Origin: Chrysaora quinquecirrha
Lineage: Eukaryota > Cnidaria > Scyphozoa > Semaeostomeae > Pelagiidae
Length of the DNA: 64,000 nt
NCBI GenBank assembly: GCA_014526335.1
Contig: JACTAT010000051.1
Location: 2,580,411-2,644,410, forward strand
Direction: 5' to 3'
Positions 48,001 through 58,157 of this stretch are shown in pieces. Under the pieces are notes generated by a model that saw nothing but the letters and a program-made list of their open reading frames with translations, did not search any database and was not told the DNA's origin. Both the position numbers and the translations under genes were made by a program. How positions within the stretch are numbered: the first letter of the stretch is position 1; each line of letters opens with the position of its first letter.

Positions 48001-48890
48001 TTTTAGCCTGATATCCAAAGATGTTCTTCCTTACTGTACATGACTTGCATGACTTACAGGCGTTTAAATGCAACTTGTGCTTTGGTTAACAAATTTCATG
48101 CACTTAAAAAAACATTGCATTCTGAGCATTGAGAAGAAGGGGCATGCAAAAGCTGCTAAACCTTTAACCATGCCATTCCTTGCAATTGCTTCAGACCCTC
48201 TTGCAAGAACCTGCATACACATCATTACATAAGAACCTAACCTAAACAGGCTGTTTTCAAAAACTTAGGTTCTCATGTGCTGGTTTATACTGTAAAAGTC
48301 AACAGTACAAGTCAAAATCTTCTCAAAAACATTTCCAAAGTGCTTGCTGGAGCTTGCTAATGTTACTACTTATAAATGTTGATCTTGTAAAGGAATAAGA
48401 AACTTTCAGTAATGACACTAGAGCGGACCTGGGTGTAAAGAAACCCAAAGAAACCCAGAACTTCGACCATTGTGGCGAGAATGGCCAAGTCTTTTTGTGT
48501 AGGTTCGATTCCCACCAAGGTCAAACCCGTCATGAAGAGTGGGGGGAGTTGGGAGTTGTCAGCTCAATGTTATTCCGGGTAAAAGGAATCACGAGGTGTG
48601 GTCACACCGAGAGGAAGGAATGTGGTCGCACTGATTAGATTAGCCCTTAGCTATTCAGTTAGTGTTCCCCTGTGCTTAGCGCGACACCCATACCTTGCGA
48701 AGATAGCAAGTGTATGTGTTATCTATTCATCTGTCCGTCTATGTACCATCGTCCTACTAAGGTCTGTAGGGTCTAGTATCTTTCTATAATATTCTGGGGC
48801 GAAATCTGTCGTTAGAGGAGCCGATAACCATGGTCGTCTGCCATCCCAGAATCTAGATCTTTGCCAAGATAAATCGCTAAAATTTCAACT
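45096..48890. other. Gene-free region
   Basis: No conserved exon seen. A short repeat of AAAAAGGGATATGAAATAAT-like units lies at 46515-46570. A tRNA-like fragment with a B box (GGTTCGATTCC, about 48503-48513) sits at 48456-48530. Confidence 0.45.
48456..48530 (+). mobile_element. tRNA-like fragment, possible SINE
   Basis: GACC ... GGTC ends and GTAGGTTCGATTCCCACC resemble the T-arm region of a tRNA, but the D arm and anticodon arm do not form. Too degenerate to call a tRNA gene. Confidence 0.3.
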
Positions 48891-48891
48891 A

Positions 48892-49186
48892 TAAAGAGTG
48901 GGGTGACAGCTGGGGTCTTTGGTACCGGTAACACAATGTTTGGTACCAGGTTCCACCCTTAAGGTACCAGGTTCCTTCCAAATTTGGATCGAAGTAAACA
49001 ACTTGGTCGAATGAAATGTTAATATATTAACGAAACATATGAATACATATGAATTCATATGAATTAATAGAGGTACCAGCCTGGTACTACCAGGGGCTAC
49101 AAGGATGCAACCTGTTTCTATAATTTGGTACCAGGTACCACCCCTCTGGTACCATAGCACCACTACCCTGTCACCCCTCTCTATAA
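48892..49186. mobile_element. Foldback element rich in GGTACC
   Basis: The ends AAGAGTGGGGTGACAG / CTGTCACCCCTCTCT are inverted repeats, flanked by TATA. Inside, GGTACCAGGTTCCACCC pairs with GGTACCAGGTACCACCCC-like sequence on the other arm. The centre is a palindromic CATATGAATACATATGAATT stretch. GGTACC occurs at least six times in 250 bp. Non-coding. Confidence 0.7.
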
Positions 49187-50359
49187 ATTTCTCTGAACTT
49201 TCGGGAAACTATCTAAAACACACAAAAACCACTTTGTTAACGAATCATAATTTATTTTTAGCTTTATACTAAATATGTTTGTTATTTCTTTTCAATATTA
49301 ATATGTATTAAATTTTCAATCACATTATCGAAATGGGATTTCATTTATCAAATCCATAACTCAATAAAAATCGGAAATTGAGTTACAAATTGCAAAGAGG
49401 ATGGTTTGCTGCTTCGACCATTTCACTCCACTCCTAATAACGAAGTCAGCATGAATCATAAAAGAAATTCTACATTTTCATTAATTTTGAAGAGCTTTGG
49501 TTCTTGATTAATCCTGTAACCTTAGGCCTAATCTTATTAGATCCTAGGCCTTTCCTATCAATTTGATAGATGAATAGTTGTTTGATTCGATAACTAACAT
49601 TATTATAAGATACATCATTATATAATAAAGATTTGAAGAAGCAAATTCAAGTGTAGGTGGTTGTGGTTAGCTGTTCAATTTCTCCAAAGATCTTTGCGTC
49701 TTTTGGGTACTTAAATTCAATGATAAGAATAAACACAGAGTGAATTCAAGCAACGATACATGAGAAGGGACATATTCTTTATTTGGTCAAATGTATTAGC
49801 CTCATAATTCGGTCATAGGCAACGCACCAATCAGATGTTAATTCACCAAATCAGGTTTAAAGAGATCCATAAGGGCTTACGCAGAATTGAGCACAATCTT
49901 TTCGGCCTAACATCAAAATCTGCAGCTAAGAATCCTAAAAACCTCATTCTTTTGTGTCATAAATTCAGTATCGATTCTAATTTAATCTCAAAAATCGCTC
50001 AAATTGTTACTCCAAATAACATTTAATTAAAATTTTCAGATATTTGCCCTGTAGAACACCGAAGATCACAATCGAAATTTAATTGTTAAACTTTGTTGCT
50101 TTCTCATATAACGGTTGTTTGTTAAGAGTTACAATTAAAGTATTGCTTATTTAAGTGGCAGCTTTGACGATTAACCTTTGTGACATAACGTCAATTCAAT
50201 AATATATGTGGGAATTTTGTTTGCTCGTGCTTTCGAGCAAGATTAGAAGCCTTTCATAAATAACTTTGCCAGTCAATCGTACTACTTCACAAGCTATTCA
50301 CAAGCCTCTCAAGGACTATATTATTGTTTGTTCCTTTTCTAGAAAGCTATCCAAGAGAA
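49187..50359. promoter_or_regulatory. Upstream region of the BMP2/4-type gene
   Basis: About 1.2 kb of AT-rich DNA without exons, directly upstream of the ligand gene. An AT-rich CATAAATAAC at about 50256 could serve as a TATA-like element. Regulatory function is inferred from position only. Confidence 0.35.
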
Positions 50360-52225
50360 ATGGCTCGAATTGGTTCGTGTTTATCGCTTGTTTTCGTCGC
50401 TTTATTCGTCGTTGAATTTACATGGGCACTTCCAAGATTTGGAGCAAGAGAAGAGTCTGTTCCAACAAAGAACCTCGACCCAAAGACATTAGCATTGGTT
50501 GAGAAACAATTACTCGCACTATTTGGCCTGAAGAAGAGAGTTTCACCACGGGAACACTTTCATGTGCCTGAATTTATGAAAGAAACATTCAAGAAATGGA
50601 ACGGTGAAGCTCATGACGACACGGATCCAATGACAAACATCATAAGAGCGTTGCATCATGATGGTAAGTGCATTTTTGTTACGATTGCAACAAATTTATG
50701 TGTGCAAAAAGTGCAAAACGTGTTCCCAGGTTTAACAAACTGAATTCGGAGGCAAAATGTTCCATAAGTGGTAATATTACACACTATTGTTGTTTGCTAG
50801 CTTGCAACGAGTTTCGGTTGGTTTGAAGTTGACATTGCATGCAGTTTGAGGGAGTTTTAGCCAGGCCGTGGTCAAACGATCAAATATTATTGGTCCAACA
50901 TTCGGATTTGCTTAACGAAATGGGTTTGACCGTTTGGCCACTTCACAAAGCGATTCTTGACAAGCAGAACTTGCTTGGCAATGTTTTCGAAAAGCTGCAA
51001 AAATATTTTCTGCTTGCCGAGAGCAAAAAGTGTTTGATGAGCAATGTTTTGCGACGTGGCCAAACCGTAAAACATTTTGCTTAACAAGCAAATATCAAAT
51101 GTTCGACAAGCAAAGTTTGATCGTTTGGCGAGGGCCTTACTGTCCACCAGTTTACAGCACATTTTCGGCAAGTTCACAGTCCAAAACAATTGCATGGAGT
51201 CCTATTTCGCAATCTAGTTGAACCGAGTTTGGAGAAAATATGCCCGCTGTCTGCAACACTTAGGCTCTTAGGAATGTTTGTAACTTTTCCCCATGTTATG
51301 TAAGCCGCACAATGCTTCTTAAACTTCTAGATACTGTAGCTATATTATGGAGAAGCCAACTATCTAGGCTATACTCATCTTTCTTGCAGATAACCATATT
51401 GTACATGGCAAGAAATCAATGCAGTTCAACGTGAAAAACTTCCCCAAAATTGAATCAGTACGAAAAGCCGAGCTACACGTATTCCGTGAACCGAAGAAAA
51501 ACACGCAAAGACAGCAAAATGCAGCGCTACATATGCACGTAAAGAATCCCCGATCACGAAGATCGTTGATTGAATCACGCGTGATCAGCACGGCATCAAC
51601 AGGGTGGGAGGTATTCAATGTGACGTCAGTTGTTGAAGAGTGGATAAAAAACCCTTCTTTGGAGCATAAATTGTCGATTATGGTTGAAGACAGCCCGAAT
51701 GAAGAAATCGATATACTTCATGTTAATCGTCTGTCTGAGAAGATGAGCTTGGCTGAATGGGAGCGCAAGAGGCCCGTTCTTATTATTCACAGCAATGAAG
51801 GAAACAAGAAACGCGTAAGGCGAGGTGTACACAAGTCCTCAAAACATCGAAATTCAAACCGACATTCCAGCAAACACAGAGCTCGAAAACTTCACGAGAA
51901 AGCCAAGCTAGAAATGTGCAGACGGCGAAATTTCTATCTGGATTTCCACAGAATCGGCTGGAGCACACAGATCATTTCGCCAATGGGCTTCGACATGTAT
52001 TATTGCAAAGGTTCTTGTCCTAAGCCATTAGGACCTCATATGAACACGACAAATCACGCCGTCATTCAAAATCAGGTGAACAGTTTCGATCCGACTCTTG
52101 TACCACCTCCCTGCTGCATACCCTCATCACTGGGCGACCAGAGCTTTTTATATATTGATATGGACAATCAAATAGTAATGAAAACATACTCAGACATAGT
52201 TGTTGACGGGTGTGGCTGTCGATAA
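50360..52225 (+). CDS. BMP2/4 (Dpp)-class TGF-beta family ligand
   Basis: Two exons, 50360-50663 and 51390-52225, joined in phase 1, give 379 residues. A signal peptide (about 1-23) precedes a propeptide with LLALFGLKKR, VPEFMKETFKKW and NIIRALHHD, matching BMP2/4 propeptides; the intron falls right after this last motif, as in vertebrate BMP2/4. The propeptide continues with AELHVFRE and GWEVFNVTSVVEEWI. A furin site RVRR (243-246) releases a 133-residue mature part with a basic His/Lys/Arg-rich N-terminus and a 102-residue cystine knot with seven cysteines (MCRRR, YYCKGSC, PPPCC, DGCGCR). The mature domain is divergent from typical BMP2/4 (FHRIGW, SPMGFDMYY), so orthology within BMP2/4 versus GDF5-like is open. 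Such ligands are secreted dimers that signal through Smad1/5 and set up body axes. AATAAA lies at 52571. Confidence 0.92.
50857..51139. mobile_element. Foldback MITE, family 1, in the BMP intron
   Basis: Starts TTTTAGCCAGGCCGTGGTCA, ends TTTGATCGTTTGGCGAGGGC CTTA. It occupies about 40% of the 726-bp intron of the ligand gene. Confidence 0.75.
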
Positions 52226-52570
52226 CCTAATCTCAAGCGAACAGGACGACTTTGTCTGTCGCAGTCAGACCAGATTATCCACGCTACCAGCCTGGTTGGT
52301 TGACATCTGCAGATGAAATGCCCTACTACCTTAACATCGGCATTTATGATGATACTTTGTGGTTGTACCACCTTAAGTACCCAGTCCACTACTAACATTG
52401 TAACTGAGAATCCTATAAAGATAAAATGGCGGAGAAATATCGTGTAAAAATATCTGTAATCATTATAGTCGGTAGAATTTCTCAATAGCTGCCTTGTACG
52501 TACAGTAAATTGCTAAGTTAAGTAGTTAAGCTTTCTTTATATGCAGATACAGTCGATACAGTATTCAAGT

Positions 52571-52576
52571 AATAAA
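52571..52576 (+). terminator. Poly(A) signal of the BMP gene
   Basis: AATAAA 346 bp after the stop codon. Confidence 0.6.
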
Positions 52577-52691
52577 GATTTTAGGCGTAATAACCCAACA
52601 ACACAAGCCAGAATACAAAGACAGTTGCTACAGAGTTAAAATATTGCTAGAAAATATTCGAACGAGTTGGCTTTAGCCCCAAATGACTTGA

Positions 52692-52840
52692 TAGCAGAGG
52701 GGTAATTCTCTCCTTGAGAACCTTGTACACCCTTGCCGTCAATTCTATTGATTTCCCCTTTATTTCACGGAGTATCCCTTTGAAAATCCTTTTGTTTCAA
52801 CAAGAATCTTGTACGACATTTCAAAGAGTCGAATGCCCCT
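52692..52840. mobile_element. MITE family 2 copy
   Basis: Starts AGAGGGGTAATTCTCTCCTT and ends TTCAAAGAGTCGAATGCCCC T. TGACTTGA flanks both sides (52684-52691 and 52841-52848), consistent with an 8-bp target duplication. Confidence 0.7.
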
Positions 52841-52848
52841 TGACTTGA

Positions 52849-53639
52849 GCACGATCTTGATTGCAAATCCTACTGGTCGGGCTTTGGCCCTAAGTGTGAT
52901 TTCTTTGTTCCTAAATATTTGAAAAGAAAGCCAATCAGTTCCCTTTTTTGCCAGATTAAGAAAGTTGTTCAAATTTCACATGTCTAAAGTTTGAGTAGGA
53001 AATGACAGAAAACCGATGACGCTTATCGTTCCTAGGGAATAGACTGTTTAGTTTTCACACCTAAATGTTGGAAACTAGAATTGTGAGCAATCAGAAGAAG
53101 CTAGCTTCGCTAAAAAATGGTCTAGTGGCAAATGCTGTGAGGAATTGGTTTAACAGAGAAGCTAGGCTGACACCTGTTTGCTTTTCACGCCTTACTGTGC
53201 TCTTAGTTTGACAAAATAAGGTTTTGAGCGTTCTGAAAATGTATCAGATGTGACTAATTCTAAACGTAATTAATCCCAAACTTTATTATTGCAAAAGAAA
53301 CGCATAAACATCTTGAAACACTTAATTTAAAGCCCTTTTCATCTCTGACACTCCAAAAAATATAAACGTCAGAAACAGGCCGAAACAATTCGCTAAAAAG
53401 TTCACAATTCGCATTTGCAATGATGAAGTTTTTCCCATTTCCAAACGCCAACAATTGAAAACATTCGATTCTGTTTCGAGGTTTCATTTCATTTCCATTT
53501 ATTTTAATTCGAGAAAATACTATAGCTTTCTAAAACAGAATGCTAATCTAGCTCGAAAAACAAATTTAAATAAATACATAATTATTTTTTCTAATTTTTT
53601 AATTTTTTTCAATATTTAATGCATTATAAATAAAATATA
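52849..53639. other. No recognised feature
   Basis: AT-rich spacer between the MITE and the LINE 3' end; the last 100 bp are A/T runs that probably include the LINE tail. Confidence 0.4.
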
Positions 53640-55535
53640 GAAAATTCACCATTACGATTTACATAGATAACAAAAGCATAGCCCCCCATCCCAGGCATTG
53701 ATAAGGCGTTTGAATGCTTTGAGATTTTGTTCAGATTTGATATGGGAGGGCAGATTATTCCATACAGTCGGTCCAAGCGATCTTAAACTGTTTGTTCCAA
53801 AAGTAGTCTGATTTGGCCTATGATGATATAAATCGAAAGGGCGTCGTGAAGATCGCGTAGGATTCGTTTTTCGAAAGATATCTTCCATATAGGAAGGATT
53901 TAAATTGTTCAAAGTTTTGAAGATTTCTATACAAGGACTCTGAGGCGTTGGATATGCATAAGTGATTTGTAAGACTTACTTAACAAAAATTCATAACTCG
54001 ATTTGTTGTCATTGAAGAGGAAACGAAGAGCTCTTTCCTGTATTTTTCAATTTTCTGCAGCGACTTTGCGGAGCTAAAAACCAAACAAGCGGACAGTAAT
54101 GAAAGTTTGAGTAAACAAAACTCTCTATGAGAACTTTTTTCTTTGAATCCAATATAGAATCGTAATCGTTTCAGTGCGTTTAGTTGAGCTCCAGCCTTTC
54201 TACACAAATCAGATATGTGCAAATCGAAATCTAGCCTGTTATCTATTTTTACTCCTAGTAATTTAACATGATTTTCTGTCGAGATTAATGTACCACCTAT
54301 GGATAGTTCAATACCTTCAGTATTTCCTCTATCTCTTCTAACAACAATAGATTGGAACTTGTCTGGGTTGGCAATCATATGATTTTCATGTAGCCAGTTG
54401 AGGGAAATGTTTGATTCCTGTTCTAGAGTGTTTATGAGATGATCTAGGCTGCTTGAAGCATAGGTAATAGTGTTATCGTCTGCATAGTTATGGAGATTCC
54501 CACGTTTGATAGAATAGAACAGATCATTAATGAAAACATTAAAAGCACTGGTCCTAGTACTGATCCCTGGGGAACACCAGAGAGAAGAGTTTCAAAACTG
54601 CTGTATTCGTTGTTTATCCTAACTGCCTGTTTTCTATTCTTAAGATAAGAGTAAATAAAGACAAGTGAGTTCTCATCAAAACCATATGCGGCAAGTTTGG
54701 CAATGATAAGATCATGAGGTACGCAATCGAATGCTTTGGAAAGATCAGTAAGCACGGCACCAACGATTTTGCCGTGGTCAAGATTCAGGCGCCAATCTTC
54801 CAGAAGTCGTATCAGAACGTGTTGGGTGCTATATCTTTTTCTATAGGCCGAAATGAAACTGGACAGACATTGATCTAGATAAGATGTTAGTTGATTTTTC
54901 ATAACCTTTTCCAAAATTTTGAAAAATGTTAAGAATACTTATCGGGCGAAAGTTTCTTTCAACAGTTCTTGTGGGTTCTCCCTTATCTAATGGAGTAACT
55001 ACTGCTTGTTTAGCATTATCTGGGAATATAGAGCTTTTAATGCAATTATTTACTACTATAGTTAAAGCAGGGGCAAGTTCATTTGCGGAAATACGTACAA
55101 GTTTTGCAGGAATGGTATCTACTCCAGTTGATTTTTTGCTATCAAGCCCATTAAGCAGATTTCTAATTGTATTTTCGTCTACTTCTTGAAAAGAAAATGT
55201 TGCATCTGAGCTAGCTTTATTCGTTGTTATATTCTTAATACTATTATGAGCTTTGTATTGTTCCTTAATGAGACGAACTATATTTCTGTCGGTAGCATTG
55301 GGCAAGTTTTCTGCAAGACTTGTTGGCTTTTCTCCACTTGAATTTTCTACAATGTTTATATAGTAAGAGTTGAAAATATTCGCTAGCTCTTTACTGTCAG
55401 TGATAATCTTGTTCTCTTTAACTAGTATAATGTCGTCATTTCCTAAGGCGCCCTTGTTAGAAAGAAATGGTTTCACAAGGTTCCAAAAATCTTGATTATT
55501 TAAGTTACCAGATTTTGTGGCATTTTTGAAATGAG
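53640..55535 (-). mobile_element. 5'-truncated, frameshifted non-LTR retrotransposon (jockey/CR1-like reverse transcriptase)
   Basis: Read on the minus strand from about 55535, the element encodes the ORF2 region after the endonuclease (FWNLVKPFLSNKG), followed by reverse transcriptase blocks: KKSTGVDTIPAKL, FRPISIL, LTDLSKAFDCVPHDL, SGVPQGSVLGPVL and the catalytic YADD (NYADDNTITY, about 54475). Downstream come LGVKIDNRLDFDLHI and the C-terminal GPTVWNNLPSHIK. Frame breaks near 54905, 54530 and 53975 separate these blocks, so the copy is dead. The 5' end is missing, as expected from incomplete reverse transcription. The family is typical of LINEs annotated as jockey-like in marine invertebrates; the clade cannot be fixed without a tree. 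Confidence 0.9.
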
Positions 55536-56076
55536 TTTGTTTTCAATTCACTGTTCAGAACGTGTGCCAAACCTTCGTTCAGTTAAAGTAGGCTACAAAA
55601 TTTACATTTTCAAAATCCTGAAAGCAATCAAACACACGCCTCGATATCGAAAGTACCAATACCAATTTTTGGCCTTTTTCCTGCTTTTGCCATTAACCGT
55701 TGGCGCCAATTGCCAAAAATCACCAAATTGCTCTTTTTGCCCTCAGAGATATGTTGTTTTTCGTAACATTGTGGATAATGAACATTCAATAACAGACAGA
55801 CAATGAGTCGTAGGCAGCAAACATATGAGAACACAAACTCTATTCTAATTAAAACTTCAAAGTATCTTACAAAAGCTACATTCGTACTGTATCTCTTAAT
55901 GACCATATGAGTAACAATTAACTATATTTGCAGCAGAACAATTAAACTGGCAATATGTTATTCTGATAAAGTTTAAGTTAAGAATAATCTGTCAGTTCGT
56001 ATTTGTATAAATGAAAAAGCTTGTAAAAATAAGAAAACATTAACAGAACACATGGTATCCTTTTTCTGTTTTGATC

Positions 56077-56335
56077 TTAGGCCCTGGCCAAACAATCAGA
56101 TATTGTTTATCAAAATTTGTAGCTTGCTTGTCAAGCAAAATGTTTGACCGTTTGGCCATGTCGCAAAACAATGCTTGTCAAACATTTTTGCTGAAATCAA
56201 GTAAAAATGTTTTTGAACTTTTTCCAAACAATTCTGCTTGTCAAGCAATGTTTTTTGGCGTCGCCAAACGATCAAACATTGCTTGATAAGCACATTTGTT
56301 TGACAAACAATGTTTGATCGTTTGGCAAGGGGCTT
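56077..56335. mobile_element. Foldback MITE, family 1, best-preserved ends
   Basis: Starts TTAGGCCCTGGCCAAACAAT and ends TTTGATCGTTTGGCAAGGGG. The four half-arms are arranged outer-inner-inner-outer: GCTTGTCAAGCAAAATGTTT and GACCGTTTGGCCATGTCGCA on the left, TTCTGCTTGTCAAGCAATGT and GGCGTCGCCAAACGATCAAA on the right. Confidence 0.8.
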
Positions 56336-57716
56336 GATGGGATAAAATAAAATAAAAGGACAATATTTTAGCACGCGCAAAGATGAAAACTCGCTCGAGG
56401 AAAACTCTCATGAGAATACGGTCTCTAAAGTTACGGTTGATTGGTTTCATGCAGATTAGTGCAATGAGAAGGACTGTAGTGCACTAGTGCACTGCTTCTT
56501 TCTGTAGTGCCGTTTCGCTTTGACTTTTTTGAAAATGCTGGATGTATGGAGTCTGAAAAGCCTGAAAAGTACTATTGCTTCGAAAAATTGAATTCTTTAA
56601 TCTCTGATGCCGCTGATACACATAGTTTGCTATGTAAAAGCGATGCAAGTCGTTGAGGATACCAAAGAATGCATCAAAACAGCTACAAAGAACATGCTGC
56701 AAGACGCCATGTGCTGTGTGTTGGTCCCGAAAAGCCTATATACAATGTGACTTCCACTGGACACTTTCGTTTTGTCGCAGACTCCGTTAGTTGTCTTTAC
56801 CAGTTAAAATAAGGTATGCAAATGAAACAGACTTATTCAATAACAATTAATAACAATCTTATTATTATAGTTCCACATAACTTAATGTTCGTTTGAAAAA
56901 TACACCATATTTCGCTTTGAAAACGTGTTTCAAATAGCCATGAATAACCACTCTCCATCTTCAGTTACAATTGGATTTCCACTGGATTTCAATGGAAACA
57001 ATAGAATTCCAAACATAGGGTGTACGAGATTCAGTGAATTTTCCCTGGACTGTCTCAACTGTTTCAACAGGAAAAGCAAATATTCCACATAGTATGAAAG
57101 ATTAAAACGATGTAAAAACTTAATATAAAAAAGCCTTAAAATACTTAGATAATGCATGTTAAACTTTACAATCTTCCTAAAGATAGCTAACATCTAACAA
57201 CTATCTCTAAAAGTTAAGGTTAAAGATTCGGTCAGAAAAGGTATGTCCGAGTCAGTGTCCGAATCTTAAACAAAATGTCACGATTTCTTGTGATAACTCC
57301 ACAAATCTGATCAGATTAATCGTTTTCGTCACTCTGTTGTCAGTTTTTGCAGCTGAAGAGAAGCTTAAAGTTGTTTGAAATTTAAAATTAAAATTTAGTT
57401 TATATCACTTGTCAAAGTTTGTCTGACCAAATTTGTTCCAGCCCCATTCCTCGTGCTGTTTGTGCCACATCCTGGAACCGCAACGGGAGACAGCTCATTG
57501 GTGTATTGTGCAATGCAAACATATTCCTAAGATCTGCAAGAAAAGGACATATTACCAGAAAGTAAAATTATGGCCCAAATAGAAAGTTGCCAAAAAGCTC
57601 TTAGTTAATTAAATATAGGTAGTCTAGTCCCACTCGTCGCACACCGTAGCACTTACCTTCACTTCTTTTAAAATACCCCTCTAATACAAGCTATATAATC
57701 ACACTTAAGCCTATGA

Positions 57717-57866
57717 GCTAGACTGATTACCTGAGTCGTAGTTTCGCTATTGAATTGAATTGCTGGACGCTCAAACTACGTTGAGCGTTACCCAGTTTGA
57801 GCGGTCTCCTTTTAGTGCTAGCCTCGGTTTCATGAGCGATAACCGGGACTCAGGTAATCAGTCTAC
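57717..57866. mobile_element. Foldback MITE, family 3
   Basis: CTAGACTGATTACCTGAGTC on the left pairs with GACTCAGGTAATCAGTCTA on the right. Inner arms GAATTGCTGGACGCTCAAAC and TTGAGCGTTACC also pair partly. About 150 bp. Confidence 0.85.
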
Positions 57867-58157
57867 CTATGAGCCTTAGCGAGCCTCCGTCAAGTCAGCT
57901 ATACAAAACGATTTCGAGTGAAATTAACCAATCAAAAGAACGCAGCTGGTTTGGTTTAATGTTCAATCAGGGGAAAGTGAACAGTAACATGACCAATAAA
58001 ATTAGCTGATGAGGAGTACAAGCGAGAAAAGGAAGGCAAAATTTGCAAAATTAGTAGAACCGAGTTCCTGTCAAATGGGCCTAGCTACTGTGCGATGCGT
58101 TAGCTTGGCATCAACATTATTCAATCAGTAATAAAATCATTTGTGCATCACCTGCAT

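Larger units (their letters stand above)
55536..58157. other. LINE-APLF intergenic region
   Basis: Contains a family 1 MITE (56077-56335) and a family 3 MITE (57717-57866). No conserved exon seen. The left end may be the target-site side of the LINE. Confidence 0.5.

Noticed and set aside
48456..48530. Candidate tRNA gene
   Set aside because: Only the T-arm region is tRNA-like; D and anticodon arms are absent.
54926..55189. Open frame on the plus strand within the LINE
   Set aside because: Antisense shadow of the reverse transcriptase coding region.
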